A program made the position numbers and the translations under genes. Of a DNA stretch of 64,000 nt, positions 50,141-60,980 are shown one piece after another; within the stretch, counting starts at the first letter, position 1; the number at the start of each line of letters is the position of its first letter. Below the pieces are notes generated by a model. It saw nothing but the letters and a program-made list of their open reading frames with translations. It made no database searches and was not told where the DNA came from. Source of the DNA: Epiperipatus broadwayi (Eukaryota; Onychophora; Udeonychophora; Euonychophora; Peripatidae); NCBI GenBank assembly GCA_028023455.1, contig JAQFVV010006203.1, forward strand, positions 7,532,821 to 7,596,820, written 5' to 3'.

Positions 50141-50725
50141 TAACTGAAACACAGTCTTATTATATACCTGTGTTTATATATGTAATATATAAGGTATATG
50201 AGCACAGACTTTCACATGACCCACCACTCTCCACACTATCTCATAACACTGATACACTTGAACACATGTATGTTGAAAAGATAAATAATCACCAATATAC
50301 GTATTTCATGCTAAACCAGCAATCATCAGTTGGTCCAGATTACCATCTCCACACATATATGCTATAAGTGCTCAGATATATATTAATATAGCCAAACCTC
50401 ACACATTTAATAAACCTCATACTTTAATGGACAGGCTAGCCTGTCCATTAAAATATGAGGTTTGGCTATCTTAATATATATCTGAGCACTTATAGCATAT
50501 ATGTGTGGAGATGGTAATCTGGACCAACTGATGATTGCTGGTTTAGCATGAAATACGAATATTAGTGATTATTTATCTTTTCAACATATATGTGTTCAAG
50601 TGTATCAGTGTTATGAGATAGTGTGGAGAGTGGCGGGTCATGTGAAAGTCTGTGCTCATATACCTTATATATTACATAGGCATATAATAAGCCTGTGTTT
50701 CAATTATTACATAATAGAGATGTCT
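50141..50725. repeat. Near-perfect giant palindrome (FB1 family)
   Basis: Two arms of about 285 bp meet at 50,437/50,438 in the palindrome ACAGGCTAGCCTGT, with essentially no loop. From the outside, GAAACACAG and GGTATATGAGCACAGACTTT are mirrored at the right. Agreement runs through ACCAGCAATCATCAGTTGGT and TGCTATAAGTGCTCAGATAT to the centre, with only a handful of mismatches and one short duplication in the left arm (AAACCTCA repeated). Such similarity indicates a recent origin or gene conversion between arms. The 65-codon frame inside is a repeat product. The DNA could extrude as a cruciform and its RNA would be a long duplex. Confidence 0.9.
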
Positions 50726-50744
50726 GCCCATCCCTTGTATATGT

Positions 50745-51112
50745 ATTAAATGGATTATGTCCTACACATGAGGGGTCAGATGGACTTTAGGTCAACATGG
50801 GTGTGACAAGAATCTCGGCCTCAGGGTGGCCTTTGAGCATTCCATCATCAGATTTTCAATTGGATGGACGGTTGAAAAGTTGGAGTGTGGAATAGATTGA
50901 AGCCTGTCCATTAGAGTATGAGGTTTGGCTATCTTAATATATATCTGAGCACTTATAGCATATATGTGTGGAAATGGTAATCTGGACCAACTGATGATTG
51001 CTGGTTTATCTTTTCAACATATATGTGTTCAAGTGTATCAGTGTTATGAGAAAGTGTGGAGAGTGGTGGGTCATGTGAAAGTCTGTGCTCATATACCTTA
51101 TATATTGATATG
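50745..51112. repeat. FB1 half-element, direct copy of the right arm
   Basis: From about 50,908 the sequence repeats the right arm of the palindrome just upstream (GCCTGTCCATTAGAGTATGA, then GCTATCTTAATATATATCTG) in the same orientation up to CTCATATACCTTATATATT at about 51,107, with a short internal deletion. The part before it (50,745-50,905, with CATGAGGGGTCAGATGGACTT and GGATGGACGGTTGAAAAGTT) matches the inner arm of the long copy at 20.9-21.0 kb. Three arms of the family therefore lie side by side. The 80-codon open frame here is a product of the repeat. Confidence 0.85.
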
Positions 51113-51408
51113 TCTTGGTAAATTCAGTCTAAATCCCTTTACAAAAAATGTTAAGTTAGTTCATCATCCACATCAATTCTTTAGGAATAGAATATCTTTT
51201 ATATAAAAAATTTCCAGTCTACAAGTTCTTCCTTTCTTATTGCAAAACCTATATATTTTTGTCAATATACTTTTTAAATGTAGCTTTACCAGATTAGATC
51301 ATTTTTGTTCAATAAAGTCTAATGTATCCACATATAAGCTGTTCATCTCCATTCAATTTTAATTTTAGCTTTCTTATTTCATTGCCAAATCTATATAATT
51401 ATACTTTT
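51113..51408. other. AT-rich non-coding stretch
   Basis: No feature was identified. Confidence 0.45.
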
Positions 51409-51565
51409 ACAATGCTTCATATAATTACAACCCACTATTGACAGTTTCAATTGCCCCAGCAATCTTCTTCAGAACTTCCACTTATATTTTCAAATCTCAT
51501 TCTGAAGAAGATTGCTGGGGCAATCGAAACTGTCAATAATGGGTTGTAATTATACAAAGCATTGT
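51409..51565. repeat. Palindrome formed by two hammerhead-like motifs
   Basis: The outer arms are ACAATGCTT...ATAATTACAACCCA at the left and the inverse TGGGTTGTAATTAT...AAGCATTGT at the right. Each arm contains the same motif in opposite orientation. On the + strand (51,502-51,530) it reads CTGAAGA, one A, a GATTGC/GCAATC stem closed by TGGG, then GAAAC. On the - strand (51,472-51,445) it reads CTGAAGA, A, GATTGC/GCAATT, GAAAC. This follows the hammerhead core order with one extra base before stem II, and has the same layout as 13,166-13,268 with different stem sequences. It may be a joined pair of Penelope-like element ends, although no coding remnant is seen nearby. Confidence 0.65.
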
Positions 51566-53078
51566 AAAAAATAATAAGTAAATGATATTAAAATTATATA
51601 TTCAATTTTACTTGAACAAATTTCATATACTTTAAGTTGTAATCTGCTAAACATCATTGGCAATATATAAAAACTAGAAGGCAGGATTCTCTAAGAAAAG
51701 AAACTTTATCTAACACCTCCTATAGTAAATTATTAACTACATCATTCAACATGTATAGAATAAAAGTCAAATCTATAATTTACACCACAAAAATTACTAT
51801 ATATCTAAAAAGATTATCAACTATCAGTTCTAATATACCAGATTTATGTCTAGTTATTAAAGTGAAATTCAATCAGTATATAGAAATGGTGATGTATAAA
51901 AAATTTAGTTTAGATGGCTATATTTAAAATCACAAAGAAATATAAACATCAATATTTTAAATGACTACAATATTTAATAGTTAAAAAAAAGAAGAATAGC
52001 TAATAAAAATGAATGGATAATTATTTCATTCAACAGGTATAGTATACTATAAATTAAATCAATTTATATAGTGCATTTTTTTAGATAGACATGTTGGAAT
52101 GTTATTATAACTCTTTGTTAAAATATAATAATTAATTTTAATATACATGCATCATTATCTCAACACATTTGGTGAGTTTCTGAAATTAGGTTCCAGGGAA
52201 TCTGAGGAGTCTTGATTATAAAGCAAAATGTATATCATATTAATTACTAATTAATAAATTTTTCAGATGCATAATGATTTGTGCAATGTAAATTATAAAT
52301 TCAATTTTATACCACACATACCAGCACAACATGATTTGATTTTTTCAGTTTAAAATATTTAAACAAAAGCTATTTTATTCTCTCTCTCTACTCAACTAAA
52401 CATATTAGTATTTATATCCCCATAAATTTTTTAACATTGCAGCAAAACAAACAAACAAAGCAATCATTAAGAAACAAACTGAACTTTATCACCATTAAAA
52501 CATCCTTTTTATTTAAAAAAGGAAATATAAAAAAAAAAATCATATTAAGTTAATTATTTGATCTTTATTTCATTTACAGAAAAAAAAAAAGTAATGTTGT
52601 TTATTAAGTGGATACAAATAATAATTTAACAGTTATATAAATATATTTGTTATATAAATTCAAAGATACACTCATAGATAAATACAAACACGTATAATCT
52701 TATTCAAGACACTGAAATTAACCATATTAAAATTATAGATGAGAAATAACTATCATTCTCCTTACCACTAAATTTAAAGTTTGGTGTATTTAGAATATTA
52801 CTGCTACCACAATATAAAATCCACTATCAGAACATTCATATTATAGAGTTAAGTCTAGATAAACTGACAGCCTCCCCAGGTATTTCAGAATCAAACAGTT
52901 CTCTACATTAAGTCAACAACAGTATAATCATTTGTAAATAACTTAAAATATATATGTAAAAATTCTGATTTACATTTTATGTTATGCTAACAGTAAATAA
53001 CATTCTAAATATACTAAAAATTTGACATTATAAACAACAGAGATTATATTTCCATTATTTATAAGCACATACATATGT
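51566..53078. other. AT-rich non-coding stretch
   Basis: No gene, exon or repeat signature was recognised. Confidence 0.5.
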
Positions 53079-53363
53079 AATATAATGAGGATGCTAGCTA
53101 ATAGCTCTAAACAAACTTTTCTGATCAATGCCAGAAGAGAAAGCATTTAAAATCTCTATCTAAAATTATCCCTATCCCCAAACCGGTTTTGAGCTGATGG
53201 CTCTCCTCAGTGAGGGCTAGGATATTCAGATATCAGATCTAAAATACCAACTCGAACATAGCATTTATCTATTAATTTACTATTAACTAGAAAATCTGAA
53301 ATTTTCAGCCATCCAGCATTTATCAGAAAATCTTGTTTAGAGCTATTAGCATGCTCATTATAT
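53079..53363. repeat. Foldback element with a hammerhead-like core inside
   Basis: The left end TATAATGAGGATGCTAGCTA, continuing ATAGCTCTAAACAA, is mirrored at the right by TTGTTTAGAGCTATTAGCAT and then GCTCATTATA, with further pairing through TTTTCTGATCAATGC. Inside, the - strand at 53,210-53,187 reads CTGAGGA, a GAGC/GCTC stem with a CATCA loop, then AAAACC. This fits the hammerhead order CUGANGA, stem II, GAAA without the extra base seen elsewhere, but with G12 changed to A, which would abolish catalysis. The element has no coding content. Confidence 0.65.
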
Positions 53364-55812
53364 TAAATTTGTAGTACAGACTTATTAAGTTAAGTCACAT
53401 GATGTATGTCTTGATTTTGCTATTATTAAGAATAAACATATATAATAATATAATCAACAATATAATTTTAGTAACCTATGAAATCTTCTAATATCATCTT
53501 TACTAAATTAACCATCTACCACTATGTCATTTAACTACCTTACCAGACCAAATGACACTACTTTCAATTGCTTTTTGAGCCTTATTAAGATGATGGACAA
53601 TGATATTCGATGCTGTAACAATCCGGAGAAGGTAAATTTAAGGTATCTGCAATACAGGGCGCCATCTAGGCATTTGAACCTAGAAAAATTTATAAAGTAG
53701 GCAAATACGTAAGTAAAAAAAAAAATTTTTTTTTTTTTTTAAATATTTTGGTTCCGGTCGTTAGCCCATGTCACTAGCTCAATGGAATAGCAGAGATTAA
53801 ATAATATAATCTAAGAGTATATAAAAAAAGAATAAAATAAGCCACTGCCAGTAATTAGCATACAAACATTTATTTATGCACATATATATAAGATTGAAAA
53901 TTGTTTTAGTATCAGTTTACATTTTAACATTTAACATTATTTTTAACTTTACTTTAGATTTTAATTTACATTTTAATTTCTATTATAAGTTTACATTTTA
54001 ATTAAGTTCGCACAGATGGAATTATAAAAATTTGTTTTAATAATGTTGAGTATAGATCGGTTACATAGATCACAACGGTTAAAAACATTTCAAAATAAAC
54101 ATAAACGATCAAAATATAAAATCATTGATACTGACAATTGCAGAGGGAAATTTATAAGCAACCCAATAGTATTCACCATAAGATACTTGCATTGTCACCA
54201 ATAACTTAAAAGACATCCGAATAAATACATTTTAGATACTCACCGTAAGGTATCATTATTTATCGAATGTCTATATATTTTGATCAAATATGAAAACCCA
54301 AAACATACTTAACTGATAACCAATCCATGCAAGCATCTATAAACAACTTAAATTTAATGCATTTTTATTTAGTGTCGAGTATGAATAGACTACATAGATT
54401 TGCATTTGAAAATAAAACATTCTATCCCTATATAACCTTAGGCTAAAGGTTCGCATCCAAAACTGGCGTCAATTCATCTGATATATCGATGTATTCAATG
54501 TAATACAGAATACGGCAGCACCAAAAAGATTAAGAGAAGACATTGACTCTCATCAGATAGGAATATTACATCTATCTAATGAGAAGAACAATAAAAAAAA
54601 ACTCCATAGAAAGGAACTGCGTTTTCCGTCTTATAATTCCTTCCATAGGCAAACGGGTGAGTGTGGCGTATATATAAATGATTCTGCCAGTAGCGAATCT
54701 CCGACTACATCTACTAACTACATCAATATATCCAATCCATTGACCCAATTTAACAACGACACAAATAACCTAAGATTACCCTCCCCTAATATAACTTTAC
54801 AAATCTATACAGCCATTCACGCCCGACTTAAGTTTAACATTTATATAATTAATTTAACGAAAAACAAAAATCATGATAAAACTTAAAGAACAAAAAATAA
54901 ATAAATAAATGGAAATGATTTTAAATATATATAAAAAAAGGAAATACATCAAATAACATTATTAATAAATTAAGTTGGTCAGATAGGATAATATTGCAAT
55001 CATTTAAATATGGAAAGTTTTAATTTAATGTTCATTATTTATAAAGTTCTTATGGTTTAAAACAGTTCATCTTTATCCGTTGCTTGCCATGAACGTGAAT
55101 TCCCATGCCGTCCTAAGATTGGTATTCTGTTGGCCGATTTATTTATCCATCCGGAGGTTTTTGCTTTAACTGGTCCTCAATGTAGAAAAACGATAGTTCA
55201 TTTCTCTTTCTTTCTTAGCAAAACTGAAGGGATTGAAGAGTGCGTCTTTTCAATCCCTTCTCCTTCACTTCCGCACTAACACATATCTGTCCTCTCTCAA
55301 TAATAATTAATTAATAATTTTCAAACTTGTCCTTTTATATTAATTTGAAGGATCCAATGGACGTTACATCATGATGATGATATGGTCCTTTCGCTGAGGT
55401 TCGATTCCATTGTTTTTCATTCATTGGCTATTTGTTTCTATTGTTTTCCTATCTGACCGATGTTTTTAAATTTAAATGCCCAAGGCTAGTTTACATTTCT
55501 AATTAAAACAATCATTTCCATTTCTGATTAATTAATATGTTTTCAAAACTTAAAGATATATTTTTATCTTTAAATCTCTACTGAAAATTTAGTTTTAAAA
55601 CACTTTTTCTTTAATAAAGTTTTCGTTTAATAATTTTTTTTTTATCTGTGCGATTTATATATACGAATTTAAGATGATATTTAATTTCAATTTTTAATTC
55701 TTAAAGAAAATTTTTAAATGCGAACATGTTTAATAATAAAAAAACAATGTAACGTTGTCTGTGCTTGTTACAATGCTAAATCTCATAAATGTAATACTCT
55801 GTATTTGCCATT
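53364..55812. other. Non-coding stretch with more balanced composition at 54.0-55.5 kb
   Basis: No open frame or domain was recognised. Around 54,030-54,420, loosely similar units recur (GTTGAGTATAGATCGGTTAC and GTCGAGTATGAATAGACTAC; CACCATAAGATAC and CACCGTAAGGTAT), suggesting a diverged tandem or terminal repeat. A hairpin-like GAAGGGATTGAAGAG...CTTTTCAATCCCTTC lies near 55,226-55,260. It may be the remains of a retroelement, but no family can be named. Confidence 0.4.
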
Positions 55813-56562
55813 TTAACTCTTTGCCCGCCTCTTACGAGGCTCCTCGTCGACATCTGACATTACTCTAACTCAGCTGTTTTTATACGAAAATATTCGTTCA
55901 ATAGTTTTTAAATAGATTTTTAAAAGTTCTATACGATGGTGCCCTCTTCCGAATTCTTTTACAACTAAAAAATAAAAAAAACTGCATTTAAAGCTAAACA
56001 AAGAAAGAAGCTTATTCGTGATTGGTTCTCAGCCAGTTCTCAGCCGACAAAGACATTCTGATTGGCTGGAAAAAACAAAGAAACCGCCTGATCAAAGAAA
56101 ATAAAGATAAACGCTGAGATTTTCATTTCGAATGTGATTTAAGTATTAAAAAAAGTATAATTTGACAAATTAAAATAATTTTTAAAAAGTAAACTAAAAA
56201 AACAAAATTATTTTCGAAAAATATCGAAGATTTTTGTAAAAATGTTGAAGATTTAGTAAAAAGAAATATTTACTTTTCTATAACGTAAAAACGATCTTTT
56301 TGTTTATATTATAGCTTTTATGTTGCCGATATTGAATATTTTAGAATAAATAAATAGCAATTTATTTTTGAAAGAACTTTCGTTCTCTTCACAACCTGAA
56401 AAATTAATAATATACTTTTTATAAACGTATCTGAGTTGAATTTAATATTATAGGCGAATATGTTTTAACAATAGGCTTTGTCTTCAGTTTGTGAGTTGGC
56501 CAATTAAAAGATTTGATTTTTATCTCATAAACCAATAATAAAATTAGCGGTTTAAGGGTTAA
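55813..56562. mobile_element. piggyBac-like non-autonomous element
   Basis: TTAA flanks both ends (55,813-55,816 and 56,559-56,562). The left terminal sequence is CTCTTTGCCCGCC and the reversed right terminal sequence is CCCTTAAACCGCT, agreeing at most positions and close to the CCCTTTG/CCYTT start of piggyBac-type terminal repeats. The 742-bp interior has no open frame or transposase motif. The TTAA duplication is diagnostic for piggyBac mobility, but in AT-rich DNA TTAA is common, so the matching ends carry the argument. Confidence 0.55.
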
Positions 56563-59069
56563 TAAGAACTCAACAAGCAGTCAGAATTGGTGAAGTGGTA
56601 TCATTTTTGTCTGTTAAGACAGTTGAATGATGAAAGTAATATGAGATGGTTAATTAAATTTAATATAAATGATGCTAAAATTTATAGGCTTCTAAAATAA
56701 TTATTACTATTATTATCATCATCATCATTATTATTATATACAAGTAATGTACTTAAATATGGTAATATGTGAATTTTAAATGCCATTATTGACATATATG
56801 CTTTTTTTTTTTTTTTGGTCTGAAAAAAAGAAAAATATATTGGACAAACACAAAAATAGAAATAATAATAGTCTATTTATTCCACTCCTGAGTCATCTAT
56901 TGTAAGATAAGATAATGAATGGATAGCAGATGTTATTACATATAAATCTGCAGACTAGTTGTATGTGCATTAGACTGATGAAGCCTAACAGCTAGAAATT
57001 AGCTGGTAGAATTTGGATATGGTATTACCATCTAATTTCAGTTGATTACCCAAATGTAAAATAGGTGATTCTGAATAAAGTAACTAGTGAATAACTGCAT
57101 TTAATGCAAATATTGAATATAATTTGGGAGTCATATAATATTTTCTTTGGTAAATTAGAGAAATGTATACTTTACTTTATAACCAGCCCTGCTCTGGTTA
57201 TGATATGAAACTCAGTAAATGCATAAAGATGTTGATATATATATATACATATTAATAAATATAATATTTTCAAGTTATAAATAAGACTAGAAATTACTTC
57301 TTTTTCCTTATACTGCCTTTATTTATTTTAAAGCAAGTATAAAATAATTATTTATACCTGCAATCTCACAACACATAGAGACATTAGTTTTCTAATAAAT
57401 AATCTGATATAGTGATATTAACATTACTTAAAAAAATGAAATCATTTCTGGTTTTTATGCAGAGTTTGTAAATATTGTATTTATTAGTATTACATATTTG
57501 ACTTTTGTTATTTACTCATAAAGGTGTTACAATATTTAGAAATGAATTCTGACTCATGATGTTTATTTATAGTAATGACACTTTGTTTACAACTGATATG
57601 AATTTGACACTTTTATTATTTGTTGTATTACCTATCTATTTAAGTTCTGAGATTCCAAGTATAAATGATTGTTATACATTTGGTTATCCCTCACACAGTT
57701 TACATATGTATAGATGAAATAGAATACATTTAAGAATAACAATCAGACAAGGTATGAAAATCTTTCAGAAAAAAAAGTTTGTTGTAGAAATTAAGACAAT
57801 AATAGGGCCACAAAATATCAAATAAGCAAAATAATGGACAAGCTTGTTTTATATGTGAATGAATTTGAGTTTCACAGATTGACATATATAATCATTGTAA
57901 AACTCATTTCTAGTCTAATAATACTATTATTTGACTTTCTATTTTTTTTTTTTTTCTTTAGGAATTGAATGACGATAATCATTTGCAAGTGACTCTTGTT
58001 ATACATATACACTTCCAATTTATAAATATTTTATCAGAACACAATTTTAGATAGACCTCGAACATTGATAGCTCCTATTTTTATTTTCTGATAATTGCTT
58101 CTACTGATATACATTTTTAATATTAAGGAATATATTTAAAATCAGCCTTTCCAAGCTATTGGGCATGCACTTTTTATGAGTGTTAATAATAAATGCTTTC
58201 ACTCCCAACATGAGATATAGTATTTAAGAAAGAATAAAATGAATCCAATTATTCTTTCCAACCCAAATGCTTATATATGGGCAAATCTTAAGTACTGGAA
58301 GTGAAAGCGTGAGGATAGACCACTCACTTTAAATTACTGTTTATGATATCTGAATGAGTGAAGCCGGCGAAATGCTTATTGGGAGTTCTTTACATTTTTC
58401 TGATTTCTGTAACCAAATGAATGTCTAAAAGAAGTGATGTTAAAAAAAGTGTAAGTAAAGATACTTGTATATAATATACTGTAACAGTATACATATATGC
58501 CGTTACATCACTTTCAAATAAAAGTGAAAAAATATAACTAAAATCACCCTCAAGTAGAAATATATATAATGCACAGATGGCAAACTAATTATATAATTAT
58601 TTAAAGTTAAAAATCTTAAAACAAGATTGTTTTAATATAAAAGAATAAAAATAATATAAAAAAAAGCTGTTAATTAGTTAAACTTAAAAGTTATTTTTAA
58701 TCTCGGAAAGAAAATGATTTTCTACATTGATGTAAAAGCAAATAGGCCCTTAGGCATAAAGTCAGATAAGAAATAAATTAAAAAATACTAGTGATAAAAT
58801 TTTAGTTCTAGTTCTAAAGCAAACTGGCCAATAGTGATGGAAATAAACACATGGTCCACAGAGAAAAGTCATCATCGCCAATAAGAACAGCACCAAGTCA
58901 GGAAAGATCGATCCTGGACTTTGATGATAAGAACTCAAAATGGATACAAAAAGAAAACCTTTAAGTGAAGATTTAGATTTTGGTTGCTCTTGCTGAATGC
59001 GTGTTACTAAAACATATTTTATATGTGTATTACGGATCTTCAAAATGTAGGGCTCACACAATAAATTAC
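56563..59069. other. Non-coding stretch with one hammerhead-like motif
   Basis: This is mostly AT-rich. At 56,975-56,998 the + strand reads CTGATGA, A, GCC-TAACA-GCTA, GAAA: the same order of motifs as the hammerhead-like copies elsewhere, with a damaged stem. Near 58,354-58,380 a weaker string (CTGAATGA...GCCGGCGAAAT) has a similar look. No gene could be recognised. The 99-codon frame at 58,762-59,061 (- strand) has fairly balanced composition and a hydrophobic stretch but no family match, and could be decayed coding DNA. Confidence 0.45.
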
Positions 59070-59180
59070 ATTTCCCATATTTTCATCAGCTAAAGTGGCT
59101 TCCAGAATGATGGTTTCCAGAAACTGGCCAGCAACAGATTCATCTCCACCTAGGACAATATCAATATGGGATGAAAGGAA
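59070..59180 (-). CDS. Candidate exon, 37 codons, unknown protein
   Basis: On the - strand, a splice-acceptor-like TATGTTCACAG precedes TTCCTTTCATCC. The open frame then runs exactly 37 codons (FLSSHIDIVLGGDESVAGQF, then LETIILEATLADENMGN) to a donor-like GTAATT. The amino-acid composition is balanced and unlike the chance frames around it, which is the main argument for coding. I do not recognise the family. It lies about 300 bp downstream of the exon-like block at 59.5-59.9 kb on the same strand, but that block ends in a stop codon, so the two need not belong to one gene. It could be a decayed duplicate or part of an unrecognised element. Confidence 0.4.
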
Positions 59181-59488
59181 CTGTGAACATAGTTATAAGA
59201 CATTTTAAGGACTTCAATAAACCTGCAGCATTGGAAAGTATAAACTTTTGCTTTAAATGAACTTTAATTATAATACAAACTTTTCCAAATAGTAATTTTA
59301 AATGTCACTTAATTTTTAAAAGAAATCTCTTATCTGACTAAAATTTTAAATTATTATTATTTTTTTTATATATATGTTTGATATCATTTCTATTCTTGTA
59401 AATTTCTTTTAAATCAATAATTTAAAATAGGTGTAAATGGCTGTATAGATTCGTAAGATTATGTTAGTTTAAATTGATTAATTTTGGG

Positions 59489-59881
59489 CTAATTGTTTTG
59501 TAGTTGAATCGGTGCTGGTGGATAGATGTACAGATGTTTTATGTCAATGTAATCTGGGTAGTCACATTGGATACTCATTCGCTTGTACCGTGTTAGCATA
59601 TAGTGCATAATAGCCACCTGAACATATGGCCCAAAAGTGAAGCCATTGCGTTGTCAATGGTCGTAGATGTATTTCCTATACCATTGATTTTCTTAAGCTC
59701 TAGTTGGAGAGTAAGCCGACAAAGACTGCTATCCCCATTTGCAGGACATCTCATATATATTTCAAATGATTTCATTTTTGTATCACCAATTGGACAAAGG
59801 ATCATTCCTGTCTGTTGGTGAAATTTATTAATGATCATGGGGAAGATGCTCATTCCTTCCCACTTACGATTCTTTATTTTT
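59489..59881 (-). pseudogene. Candidate terminal exon or pseudogene, unknown protein
   Basis: After an acceptor-like ATCATTAG, the - strand reads KIKNRKWEGMSIFPMIINKF, then HQQTGMILCPIGDTKMKSFE, IYMRCPANGDSSLCRLTLQL and ELKKINGIGNTSTT. In a second frame it continues RNGFTFGPYVQVAIMHYMLT, then RYKRMSIQCDYPDYIDIKHL, YIYPPAPIQLQNN and a stop at 59,489. Both parts have protein-like composition with many Cys, Pro, Gly and Asp residues, unusual for this AT-rich window. The frame change near 59,650 implies a frameshift (pseudogene) or a very short intron; CATATGTTCAG could be an acceptor. I do not recognise the family. Host gene, captured gene copy or unknown element are all possible. The 72-codon frame on the + strand is its shadow. 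Confidence 0.45.
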
Positions 59882-60366
59882 CTAATGATATTATGCTACA
59901 GATGTAAATTCCTATCAGCATGATTGTGTTATGCTAACAATCTCATTTTGTATTTGTCACATCGGTATATCAGTTAAGCTAGCATTGTTTTAAGCATGAA
60001 ATTTTAGCCTAAGGTTAAAAGGGATTGAGTTAGTTATATGTATATTCTATGTAGCATATTTACGTTTAGTAAAATATTAAAATTAATCCATCTATGCATA
60101 TAATTTAAATCAAATATATTTAATAGTAAATTTAATCTTCAGACATTTATATTAATGTATGTGCATACATAATAAAATGTTTTTAGTTCACTTTTGGCAG
60201 TAATTTATTTACATATATTTTTATTAATAATATTTTAAAATTAAAAATTAGAAATTTTAAATAGAGTGATATTTTAAACTCATCTCTTCCCTGAGCTAAT
60301 GACTGGGGCTTTCAGTTCAAAAAAAAAGTTGAATCTCATCCGTATGTATCTGCTGTCTTTATAAAT
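59882..60366. other. AT-rich non-coding stretch
   Basis: Nothing gene-like is visible. It would be intron if the 59.5-59.9 kb block is an exon. Confidence 0.4.
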
Positions 60367-60980
60367 TGTGATGTGATGTACTATGACTTCTCCTTAAATG
60401 GAGTCAGAAATCTCTCAGCAACTATGCCCAGAGAAACCTGTTAGCCACTTTATCTTCCTTTTCCATTCTCCACTCGTAAGTTTTCCCATAATCTGCTCCA
60501 TCCCATTTCCACAACATAATCTTTGTCAACTCTATGGCCTTGCAATCTAAATCCCCCTTATCTTTTCCTAAATCCAGCATAAAAACCAATAACCCACTTT
60601 CTTTATAATCACTTTGTTCAGATTTATTCTTCCATAACTTCATTATTTGTACTCTTTCTGCTTTCAAGCATTTACATTCAATTAACAGATGCCCAATATT
60701 TTCTATGCCTTCTTACACAATTTGCAGACTAAATCACCGATATTTTTCCATTTTCATGTATATTCTCTTGTTGCTAAAGATCCCGTTCAACTTTCCTTGC
60801 TATTATCATAAATTAACCCGCACCCAATATTCTGTTTACTTCTATATAAATTTAACCTCTTTTTACTCTCCACAATAGTTCTCCATCTCTCCAACTACCT
60901 ATTCCTTATTAATGCATCTATTCTTTTATCCTATTTCTTAACACTATAACACTCAACAATCCCATCTTTTGTATAAATAG
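60367..60980 (-). pseudogene. CR1-like LINE copy C, 3' fragment
   Basis: This is a 5'-truncated copy in the same orientation as copy A. It starts (3' tail) with the CACATCAC-type repeat at 60,367, followed by the shared 3' UTR (GCCACTTTATCTTCC region). The end of ORF2 then reads MKLWKNKSEQSDYKESGLLV and KGDLDCKAIELTKIMLWKWD (60,667-60,422). Upstream, decayed sequence matches the zinc-knuckle and preceding basic region, up to CCCATCTTTTGTATAAAT at about 60,980. Small deletions break the frame. Such short 3' fragments are the usual product of incomplete target-primed reverse transcription. Confidence 0.85.

Noticed and set aside
50141-51112. CRISPR-like repeat array
   Set aside because: The repeated blocks are long inverted arms with no regular short spacers, and the window is eukaryotic.
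50170-51206. Open frames of 65 and 80 codons within the palindrome region
   Set aside because: They are translations of repeated non-coding arms and occur again in mirrored form.
55355-55420. tRNA gene suggested by GGTTCGATTCC and a CAATGG/CCATTG pair
   Set aside because: The T arm, anticodon arm and A box do not fit a cloverleaf; a single good B box is weak evidence.
58354-58380. Hammerhead-like motif CTGAATGA...GCCGGCGAAAT
   Set aside because: It has an extra base inside the CUGANGA string and only a two- or three-pair stem; too weak to call.
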